Below are positions 1-4,616 of a stretch of DNA of 5,193 nucleotides, one piece after another. The notes beneath the pieces are model-generated. The model was not told where the DNA came from. It was given only the letters and a program-made list of their open reading frames with translations, and ran no database searches. A program made the position numbers and the translations under genes. Each line of letters begins with the position of its first letter. Within the stretch, counting starts at the first letter, position 1. Source of the stretch: Thiobacillaceae bacterium (GTDB lineage Bacteria; Pseudomonadota; Gammaproteobacteria; Burkholderiales; Thiobacillaceae); assembly GCA_012274165.1 (NCBI GenBank), contig JAAPAA010000288.1:1-5193 (forward strand), given 5' to 3'.

Positions 1-697
1 ACCCAAACTGCTCGAACAGGCGCCGCACTTCGCGCTTGCGGCCTTCCTTGATGATGACGCGATACCACTTGTTGACCCCCTCGCCGCCGCCGGCAAAACA
101 GCTTTGCACGTGTGCCGGGCCGTCCTCGAGTTCCACCCCGGCGATCAACTGCGCAATCATGTCTTCACTCAGTTCGCCCAATACCCGCACCGCATATTCA
201 CGCTCGACTTCGAAACGCGGGTGCATCAGGTTGTTGGCCAGTTCGCCATTGGTGGTGAAAATCATCAGGCCGTCGGTGTTGTAGTCCAGCCGGCCGATGG
301 CGATCCACTTGGCGCCGCGCAGCTTGGGCAGGGCATCGAACACGGTGGCGCGGCCTTTGGGGTCGTCGCGGGTGACGATTTCGCCGTCCGACTTGTGGTA
401 AATCAGGATGCGGGTGCGCTTCTCGTCAAAGCGCAGATAGACGCGGCGGCCGCTGACCTTGACCACATCACGCGGTCCAACCTTGCTGCCGATGGTGGCG
501 GTTTCGCCGTTGACTTGCACGCGACCCTCGGCAATCCATTCTTCCATTTCGCGGCGTGAGCCGACGCCGGCCGAGGCGAGGGCTTTTTGCAGGCGCTCGC
601 TGGCGGCTTCGGGGGCGATGGCGTGTTGCAGGCGGCTCGCCGCCCGCCCCATGGGAGCAGTCGGGGCGCGGCGGATGGGTGATAGGGGGCGTGCCAT
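1..697 (-). CDS. rluB: 23S rRNA pseudouridine synthase RluB, 3' end cut by window
   Basis: Converts a uridine of 23S rRNA (position 2605 in E. coli numbering for RluB) to pseudouridine in the cytoplasm. Read from ATG at 697-695, 232 residues are visible without a stop. An S4 RNA-binding domain starts near residue 34 (ERLQKALASAGVGSRREMEE). It is followed by the RsuA/RluB/E/F-type catalytic domain with GRLDYNTDG, whose Asp138 (284-286) is the expected catalytic aspartate. Further family motifs are GELANNLMHPRFEVEREYAV, GGGEGVNKWY and EGRKREVRRLFEQFG near the cut end. The order and spacing match E. coli RluB better than RsuA or RluE. About 33 residues precede the S4 domain, so Met16 (652-650) is an alternative start, but neither start has a strong Shine-Dalgarno. 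The start codon lies one base after the scpB stop, suggesting translational coupling. The C-terminal part lies outside the window. Confidence 0.93.
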   Translation of the reverse strand, partial: MARPLSPIRRAPTAPMGRAASRLQHAIAPEAASERLQKALASAGVGSRREMEEWIAEGRVQVNGETATIGSKVGPRDVVKVSGRRVYLRFDEKRTRILIYHKSDGEIVTRDDPKGRATVFDALPKLRGAKWIAIGRLDYNTDGLMIFTTNGELANNLMHPRFEVEREYAVRVLGELSEDMIAQLIAGVELEDGPAHVQSCFAGGGEGVNKWYRVIIKEGRKREVRRLFEQFG

Positions 698-698
698 A

Positions 699-1391
699 TT
701 AAAGAGTCTCGGTGGCTGTACTGCTAAGTGCGGCGCAGGCAATTTCAATCACTGCGCTAAACGTCTGCGGGGTGTCATTGTCCAGCAATTCCGCCCTTAA
801 TTCCGGAATCAATGCAGTTTCATCCGGCGTAACCAGCGTACCAAGCTCATCCAGCGGCGGCAATTCGGACAGACTGAGCAGACTCAGATCGCTGAGAAAA
901 TGCCCGGTAGTACCGAATAGCGCGGGACGTCCCGGCACATCGCGGTGGCCGATGGCCTCGATCCAGCCGCGTTCTTCCAGCGTCTTGATAATGTGGGGGT
1001 TGACCGCCACGCCGCGGATATCTTCGATGTCGCCGCGCGTCACCGGCTGGCGATAAGCGATGATGGCCAGCGTTTCCAGCACCGCGCGCGAATAGCGCGG
1101 CGGCTTTTCATTCTTGAGCCGGGTAAGCCAGGGCTGCATCTCGGCGCGGGTCTGGAAGCGCCAGCCATCCGCCACCTGGACCAATTCCACGCCTTTGTCC
1201 TGCCAGTCCGCTCGCAACTCCTCAAGCGCACGACGCAACATGTCGCTGGACAGGCCCGGGCTGGCGTCGTCCTGTTCGAACATGCGCTTGAGCTCGGTCA
1301 GCGACAGCGGTTCCACTGCCACCAGCAGCGCGGCTTCCAGCACGCGCTTCAAATCGTCTGGGTGATCACTCGGCTGCAGGTTCATGAACAT
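699..1391 (-). CDS. scpB: Segregation and condensation protein B (ScpB)
   Basis: Partner of SMC and ScpA in the cytoplasmic complex that compacts and segregates the chromosome. The 230-residue product has the two winged-helix domains of the family. The first covers about residues 10-92 (LKRVLEAALLVAVEPLSLTE; GVELVQVADGWRFQTR). The second covers about residues 97-175, with the signature motifs SRAVLETLAIIAYRQPVTRG, DIEDIRGVAVNPHIIKTLEE and GRPALFGTT. A variable tail follows. The length is normal to slightly long for the family. Two ATG codons are possible, 1391-1389 and 1385-1383 (Met3); neither has a clear ribosome binding site, as expected if translation is coupled to scpA, whose reading frame overlaps by 26 bases. 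The TAA stop at 701-699 abuts the rluB start. Confidence 0.95.
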   Translation of the reverse strand: MFMNLQPSDHPDDLKRVLEAALLVAVEPLSLTELKRMFEQDDASPGLSSDMLRRALEELRADWQDKGVELVQVADGWRFQTRAEMQPWLTRLKNEKPPRYSRAVLETLAIIAYRQPVTRGDIEDIRGVAVNPHIIKTLEERGWIEAIGHRDVPGRPALFGTTGHFLSDLSLLSLSELPPLDELGTLVTPDETALIPELRAELLDNDTPQTFSAVIEIACAALSSTATETL

Positions 1392-2205
1392 TGGTATGAA
1401 GCTTGACGTAAATGGGGGCGAAAGGCTCGGACTGGGTGATGTCGAGCAGGGTTTCCTTGGTCAGTTCCAGCACGGCCAGGAAGGTCACTACAAGTTCATG
1501 TACAGTCGAAGACTCCGGAAACAAGTCCTTGAATTCCATGAATTCACCCGGTGTTAGCCGCTTCAGAATCCGGCTCATGTGTTCGCGAATCGAGAGTTCC
1601 TGGCGGCCGATGCGGTGATGGGTGCGGTTCTTCGCGCGCGACAGAATCGCCAGCCAGGCAGCGGCGAGTTCTTCCGGATGGATGCTCGGCAACTGCCTGG
1701 CCGCTGCGGGCAGGAACACGCTGACGGTGTCGAAGTCGCGTCCGGCCTGCGGCATGGCGTCGAGATGCTGCCCGGCGAGCTTCATCTGCTCGTATTCCAG
1801 CAGGCGCCGCACCAGCTCGGCGCGCGGGTCGTCGCCCTCGTTCGCCTCCTCGGCCTGCTCGCGGCGCGGCAGCAACATGCGCGATTTGATGTCGATCAGC
1901 ATCGCCGCCATCAGCAGGTATTCCGCCGCCAGTTCCAGCTTGGTGGCACGCGCCGCCTCGACGTAAGCCATGTACTGCCGCGTCAGCGCCGCCATCGGAA
2001 TGTCCAGCACGTCCAGGTTCTGGCGGCGAATGAGGTAGAGCAGCAGATCGAGCGGACCTTCGAAGGCGTCGAGAAAAATCTCGAGTGCATCCGGCGGAAT
2101 ATAGAGATCCTGCGGCAGTTCGGTGAGCAGCTCGCCGCGTACCTTGATGACGGGTGCGAGCGGCGCGTCAGGAGTCGAAGGATGAAGAAGCTCAGCGGCA
2201 TGCAT
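1366..2205 (-). CDS. scpA: Segregation and condensation protein A (ScpA, kleisin)
   Basis: Kleisin subunit that bridges the SMC heads and binds ScpB. The 279-residue product shows the family landmarks in order. These are the N-terminal SMC-binding segment at about residues 46-70 (DAFEGPLDLLLYLIRRQNLD, then VLDIP), the helical stretch EYLLMAAMLIDIKSRMLLPR (95-114), an acidic linker (118-126), and a C-terminal winged helix ending in VVTFLAVLELTKETLLDI (239-256). The first 40 or so residues are a poorly conserved extension. ATG at 2205 is the furthest upstream start, because an in-frame TAA lies at 2217-2215. A weak GGG at 2220-2218 is the only Shine-Dalgarno hint. The gene is first in the scpA-scpB-rluB block and is divergent from the TetR gene, with 110 bases between the two starts. 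Confidence 0.95.
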   Translation of the reverse strand: MHAAELLHPSTPDAPLAPVIKVRGELLTELPQDLYIPPDALEIFLDAFEGPLDLLLYLIRRQNLDVLDIPMAALTRQYMAYVEAARATKLELAAEYLLMAAMLIDIKSRMLLPRREQAEEANEGDDPRAELVRRLLEYEQMKLAGQHLDAMPQAGRDFDTVSVFLPAAARQLPSIHPEELAAAWLAILSRAKNRTHHRIGRQELSIREHMSRILKRLTPGEFMEFKDLFPESSTVHELVVTFLAVLELTKETLLDITQSEPFAPIYVKLHTNVHEPAAE

Positions 2206-2315
2206 GGCGCGATTTTACCCGAGAGCGACCGCCTCCATGCCACTCACCCTGATTCATCCACCCACTGAAATACGATCGCTTGCATTTTACCGGTCGGTCA
2301 ACTAGAGTGCGGCTC
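2206..2315. promoter_or_regulatory. Divergent intergenic region between scpA and the TetR gene
   Basis: This 110-base gap must hold the start signals for both the minus-strand scpA block and the plus-strand TetR gene. For TetR a candidate sigma-70-type promoter is TTGCAT (2280-2285), a 17-base spacer, then TAGAGT (2303-2308). The spacer is filled by a palindromic operator described separately. For scpA, TAAAAT (2217-2212, minus strand) resembles a -10 box but has no matching -35 at the right distance, so its promoter is not assigned. Confidence 0.4.
2286..2301. promoter_or_regulatory. Operator O1, TetR-type palindrome before the TetR gene
   Basis: TTTACC-GGTC-GGTCAA: the two six-base arms match as inverted repeats at five of six positions around a four-base centre. 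The same box recurs twice near tusA. It lies 14 bases before the TetR ATG and exactly fills the spacer between a possible -35 (2280-2285) and -10 (2303-2308), where a bound repressor would block RNA polymerase. Self-repression by the adjacent regulator is inferred. On the minus strand the right arm reads TTGACC, so the site could also affect scpA. Confidence 0.65.
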
Positions 2316-2921
2316 ATGAATATTGCAACCGACACCCGCTCCCGAATTGTGGCCGCCGCCAAGTCGCGTTTCCATTCGCGCAGCTATGCCAACGTGGGCA
2401 TTCAGGAAATCTGCGAAAACGCCGGCGTACAGAAAGGCAGTTTTTATCACTTTTTCCCGTCCAAGCGTGACCTGGCGCTGGCGGTCATCGACGAATTCGC
2501 CGATGACTGGGCCAATGGTTTTGTCGCCGAAGCGTTCGACCCGGCGTTGCCGCCGATGGAGCGGATCGACTACTTGATCGACGCTGCTTATTTCTGGCAG
2601 AAATCGATCAAGGAAGTCCACGGGCGAATGCTGGGCTGCATCTTCGGCAATCTGACGCTTGAAGTCAGCACGCAGGACGACATCCTGCGCGCCAAGTTGC
2701 TGGCCATTTTCACGCTGGCCAAATTTCGCTTCAAGGACGCGCTCGACCAGGCTGTTGCCGAGGGCACCATTGCGCCACTGGATAGCGCACTGACGGCCGA
2801 AGCCATGCTGGCCTATCTCGAAGGCGTGATCCTGCTGGCCAAATCGCAGAACGACCCCGAGCTGCTATATCGGCTGGGGCCGGCGATCAAAACCCTGCGC
2901 ATCGAATTGAAGCCCGCCTGA
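2316..2921 (+). CDS. TetR/AcrR-family regulator, NemR-like, candidate repressor of tusA-dsrE
   Basis: A 201-residue one-domain-plus-HTH repressor. The N-terminal DNA-binding domain (about residues 6-55) carries the classic helix-turn-helix: IQEICENAGVQKGSFYHFFP (29-48), then SKRDLALAVIDEF. The C-terminal ligand/dimer domain contains GRMLGCIFGNLTLE (103-116). Its Cys108 lines up with Cys106 of E. coli NemR, a redox and electrophile sensor, in the stretch GCLTVKLSAE. The only other cysteine is Cys33 in the HTH. ATG at 2316 is chosen. A TTG 36 bases upstream (2280) is in frame but would place operator O1 inside the gene. No strong ribosome binding site is visible, only TAGAG at 2303-2307. Copies of the same palindrome flank this gene and precede tusA, suggesting self-regulation and control of the downstream sulfur-transfer operon. 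The true ligand is unknown, and the GC-x-x-GNL motif is common in this TetR subgroup, so sensing is an inference. Confidence 0.9.
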   Translation: MNIATDTRSRIVAAAKSRFHSRSYANVGIQEICENAGVQKGSFYHFFPSKRDLALAVIDEFADDWANGFVAEAFDPALPPMERIDYLIDAAYFWQKSIKEVHGRMLGCIFGNLTLEVSTQDDILRAKLLAIFTLAKFRFKDALDQAVAEGTIAPLDSALTAEAMLAYLEGVILLAKSQNDPELLYRLGPAIKTLRIELKPA

Positions 2922-2949
2922 TTGTGATGCGATCAAGGGGCGTTTTTTT
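2915..2949 (+). terminator. Possible rho-independent terminator after the TetR gene
   Basis: An imperfect stem overlaps the TetR stop codon. CGCCTGAT (2915-2922) pairs with ATCA (2932-2935) and GGCG (2939-2942), leaving a three-base bulge (AGG). It is followed directly by seven T residues (2943-2949). The bulge and the nine-base loop weaken it, but the position just at the gene end and the T run fit an intrinsic terminator that would separate TetR from tusA. Confidence 0.45.
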
Positions 2950-2959
2950 CGCTGCTGAA

Positions 2960-2975
2960 TTAACCGACCGGTCTA
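2960..2975. promoter_or_regulatory. Operator O2, TetR-type palindrome upstream of tusA
   Basis: TTAACC-GACC-GGTCTA: inverted arms match at four of six positions, and the core GACCGGTC is itself an 8-bp palindrome. It lies 39 bases after the TetR stop and 120 bases (centre to centre) before O3. No convincing -35/-10 pair flanks it, so it may be an auxiliary site. The right half GGTCTA equals the half-site reported for the NemR box. Confidence 0.55.
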
Positions 2976-3057
2976 GCGGTCCGTCTGGAGGCATGGCTTG
3001 CCCTGCCCGGCTAATGGACTTCCTCGCTCCGAGTCCTGATATTCATGTTGTTTCGTC

Positions 3058-3073
3058 CGGCATTTTTTTGCCG
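3058..3073. repeat. Perfect hairpin with an all-T loop upstream of tusA
   Basis: CGGCA (3058-3062) and TGCCG (3069-3073) form a perfect five-base-pair inverted repeat enclosing six T residues. It ends seven bases before operator O3 (3080). Without a T run after the stem it is not a standard terminator on the plus strand. On the minus strand it is likewise followed by no T run. It may be a structural or protein-binding element in the tusA promoter region. Confidence 0.5.
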
Positions 3074-3079
3074 ATTTTC

Positions 3080-3095
3080 TTGACCGTACGGTCAT
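3080..3095. promoter_or_regulatory. Operator O3, perfect palindrome just before tusA
   Basis: TTGACC-GTAC-GGTCAT, containing the perfect 14-bp palindrome TGACCGTACGGTCA (3081-3094). It is the most symmetrical of the three related boxes in the window and ends eight bases before the AGAAGGAG ribosome binding site of tusA. A protein bound here should block transcription start or early elongation of tusA-dsrE. A weak -10-like TCTACT (3095-3100) adjoins it, but no good -35 is seen at the usual spacing. The neighbouring TetR protein is the obvious candidate binder. Confidence 0.7.
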
Positions 3096-3116
3096 CTACT
3101 CGCAGAAGGAGTCACC

Positions 3117-3353
3117 ATGATGAACACACCCGCAACCCAATCCCTCGATGCACGCGGCATGAATTGCCCGCTGCCCATCCTGCGGACCAAAAAAGCCCTG
3201 TCTGCCATGAGCGCAGGCGAAACGCTGGCCATCACCTCCACCGACCCGGGGTCGATCAAGGATATGCAGGCGTTCTGCAAACAAACCGGAAATGAACTGG
3301 TTTCTTCCAACGCGGATCAGGGCGAGTTTGTTTTCCTCGTTCGCAAAGGCTAA
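3117..3353 (+). CDS. tusA: TusA-family sulfur carrier protein
   Basis: Small cytoplasmic sulfur carrier that holds sulfur as a persulfide on one cysteine and passes it to partners, in tRNA thiolation or, in sulfur oxidisers, in dissimilatory sulfur transfer. The 78-residue product has the diagnostic LDARGMNCPLPILRTKKAL, with Cys17 in the C-P-x-P motif, and the usual TSTDPGSIKDMQAFCKQTGN region with a second cysteine, Cys54. A strong Shine-Dalgarno AAGGAG (3106-3111) precedes two ATG codons, 3117 and 3120. Spacing is 5 bases for the first and 8 for the second, so the second (77 residues) may be the true start. Operator O3 lies directly upstream and a DsrE-like gene follows after 10 bases. That linkage points to sulfur trafficking rather than only tRNA modification, though the sequence alone cannot prove the role. 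YedF-like or SirA-like naming is also used for this family. Confidence 0.93.
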   Translation: MMNTPATQSLDARGMNCPLPILRTKKALSAMSAGETLAITSTDPGSIKDMQAFCKQTGNELVSSNADQGEFVFLVRKG

Positions 3354-3363
3354 GGAGACGATC

Positions 3364-3975
3364 ATGGGTGCCATCGATAACATCCTCCCCGCCAACCTTG
3401 ACCAATCCCAACTGGATCAATGGTTTGACCAGCGTTTTGAAACCAGAATGGCGGAACGCGAAGCCGCGCACATTCCCTCGCTAGCCATCATTGCCACCAA
3501 AGGCACGCTCGACTGGGCCTATCCCCCGTTCATTCTGGCTTCCACCGCTTCGGCACTGGGCTGGGACGTGTCGGTGTTTTTCACCTTTTACGGGCTCGAA
3601 CTGCTGAAGAAGGATTTACATCTCGAAATCAGCCCACTGGGCAACCCGAGCATGCCGATGAAAATGCCGTTCGGCCCGCAATGGCTCAAGGACATCAACT
3701 GGAAAATCCCGAATGTGGTGATGGCGGGCGTGCCCGGTTTCGAGAAAATGGCGACCGGCCTGATGCAGCAAACGGTTAAAAACAATGGCGTGGCCAGCAT
3801 CGAAGAACTGCGGTCGATCTGCATAGAAGCCGACGTCAAGTTGGTGGCCTGTCAAATGACCGTGGAACTGTTCGGCCACTCCCACGACGATTTCATCCCC
3901 GAAATCAAGGACTGGATCGGTGCGGCCAGCTTTTGGCCGGTGGCGCAACAGTCGGACGTGTGCCTGTTTATCTGA
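3364..3975 (+). CDS. dsrE2: DsrE/DsrF-like (DsrE2, COG2210-type) sulfurtransferase-family protein
   Basis: A 203-residue member of the DsrE/DsrF/peroxiredoxin-like group often found next to tusA in sulfur-oxidising bacteria. After a polar, acidic N-terminal segment (1-35) the alpha/beta domain begins with SLAIIATKGTLDWAYPPFIL (39-58), ASALGWDVSVFFTFYGLELL (62-81) and the loop GNPSMPMKMPFGPQWLK (93-109). Near the C terminus VKLVACQMTVELFG (158-171) carries Cys163, at the position of the conserved cysteine in ACxMSxDxxG motifs of this family. Cys153 and Cys200 (four residues from the end) are additional. The hydrophobic stretches look like core strands and helices rather than clear membrane spans. 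The gene starts ten bases after tusA, with GGAG (3354-3357) six bases before ATG, so the two are surely co-transcribed. The likely job is to exchange persulfide sulfur with TusA. No rhodanese gene lies alongside. The symbol follows family usage; orthology was not tested. Confidence 0.82.
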   Translation: MGAIDNILPANLDQSQLDQWFDQRFETRMAEREAAHIPSLAIIATKGTLDWAYPPFILASTASALGWDVSVFFTFYGLELLKKDLHLEISPLGNPSMPMKMPFGPQWLKDINWKIPNVVMAGVPGFEKMATGLMQQTVKNNGVASIEELRSICIEADVKLVACQMTVELFGHSHDDFIPEIKDWIGAASFWPVAQQSDVCLFI

Positions 3976-3995
3976 TTCTCGAAACCACCCGCGCA

Positions 3996-4051
3996 GGTGA
4001 CTGGCGACGTCGCACTTAACCGTCACTATTGGCCATGAACAGCCAGTCACC
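3996..4051. repeat. Perfect 10-bp inverted repeat with nested palindrome after dsrE2
   Basis: GGTGACTGGC (3996-4005) and GCCAGTCACC (4042-4051) are exact inverted copies separated by 36 bases. A second perfect palindrome, GCGACGTCGC (4004-4013), overlaps the left arm. A smaller alternative stem TGGC (4030-4033)/GCCA (4042-4045) could compete with the large one. No T run follows, so it is not a classical terminator. It could stabilise the 3' end of the tusA-dsrE transcript, or be a short repeat element of the genome. Confidence 0.6.
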
Positions 4052-4069
4052 AAGCCCCATGAAATGTCC

Positions 4070-4143
4070 TAATATCAGCCTGAAGCAGTCAGTCAGAGTC
4101 TGGACAACTCCAAACCAGACCCAGACAAACCACGGGAGATATC
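4070..4143 (+). promoter_or_regulatory. Leader of the YciI-like gene with inverted repeat
   Basis: TAATAT (4070-4075) is a possible -10 box, but no good -35 stands 16-18 bases before it. Further on, GTCTGG (4098-4103) and CCAGAC (4115-4120) form a six-base-pair inverted repeat with an 11-base loop. CCAGAC is repeated at once at 4121-4126, so the arm has two possible partners. Just before it CAGTCAGTCAGAGTC (4086-4100) is a short tandem of AGTC units. A clear ribosome binding site GGGAG (4134-4138) precedes the ATG at 4144. Promoter assignment is weak; the repeats are directly visible. Confidence 0.35.
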
Positions 4144-4503
4144 ATGGCCGGCTCAAACATGAAAAAGTTTCTTGTCTTATACCTCACACCAGCCCCCGTA
4201 ATCGATGAGTGGGCAAAGACCGACCCCGAAAAGAGGAAGGTTGCGGAAGAAAAAATGCGGGCTGAGTGGGGCGAATGGATGGGTTCCCACGCAAGCATGA
4301 TCATCAGTACAGACGCTGGCGGGAAGACCAAACGGGTCACGACAACCGGTGTTTCAGATATCAGGAACGACATCATGCTCTACTCGATCGTGGAGGCTGA
4401 GTTGCATGAAGCCGTCGCGCAATCGTTCGAAAACCATCCGCATCTACAAATTCCGCAAGCATCCATCGAGATAATGGAAATCAGCCCGATCGGCGAAATG
4501 TGA
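4144..4503 (+). CDS. YciI/DGPF-like small protein, function unknown
   Basis: A 119-residue soluble protein beginning KKFLVLYLTPAPVIDEW after a short polar start, with a charged helix (EKRKVAEEKMRAEWGEWM, residues 29-46), a GGKTKRVTT turn, and a C-terminal strand ending PQASIEIMEI. The opening strand with a following helix, and the closing strand with a His-Pro and I-x-I-x-E-I type ending, resemble dimeric alpha/beta-barrel YciI/DGPF-like proteins. This is recognised by style, not by a decisive motif. ATG 4144 is preceded by GGGAG at five bases. Met6 (4159) is a less likely start. It has no cysteine and no signal or membrane segment. It stands alone, converging on the GST gene. Its codon choice looks less GC-biased than that of the neighbouring scp genes, which may hint at separate origin. 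Confidence 0.8.
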   Translation: MAGSNMKKFLVLYLTPAPVIDEWAKTDPEKRKVAEEKMRAEWGEWMGSHASMIISTDAGGKTKRVTTTGVSDIRNDIMLYSIVEAELHEAVAQSFENHPHLQIPQASIEIMEISPIGEM

Positions 4504-4616
4504 CGACGCTCTCGACGAGGCGCGGAAAGTCGGACTGTGGTAACCCACCGCCGCCGCTTGTTCGGGCAAAGGCGACGAGCGGAGTTCGAAATATCCGCTT
4601 CGATTGATGCCTCCGT
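4504..4616. other. Convergent gap between the YciI-like gene and the GST gene
   Basis: This 113-base gap separates two genes that point toward each other. It holds a six-base-pair inverted repeat, AGCGGA (4578-4583) and TCCGCT (4594-4599), with a ten-base loop that includes the palindrome TTCGAA. A G:T pair could extend the stem by one. There is no T run on either side, so a bidirectional terminator is possible but not convincing. Nothing else is recognised. Confidence 0.35.

Noticed and set aside
104..559. Long plus-strand open frames across the scp/rluB region
   Set aside because: They are antisense shadows in GC-rich DNA; the minus-strand frames encode clear RluB, ScpB and ScpA motifs.
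2280..2315. Longer TetR start at TTG 2280
   Set aside because: It would put the operator and a plausible promoter inside the coding region, and TetR proteins normally begin within ten or so residues of the first helix, as the ATG at 2316 does.
2924..3295. Open frame on the plus strand, 123 codons, with GGAGG just before an internal ATG at 2993
   Set aside because: It runs through operators O2 and O3 and into tusA in another frame, its product is composition-like with no recognisable motif, and GGAGG is only one base from the ATG.
4014..4021. ACTTAAC looks like the R'' core (RYYYAAC) of an integron attC site, and TTAACC looks like a TetR half-site
   Set aside because: No partner GTTRRRY lies at a suitable distance, no integrase is present, and the other half of the operator (GGT) is missing.
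3616..4053. Minus-strand open frame of 145 codons opposite dsrE2
   Set aside because: It is antisense to a well-supported gene, has no recognisable domain and no ribosome binding site.
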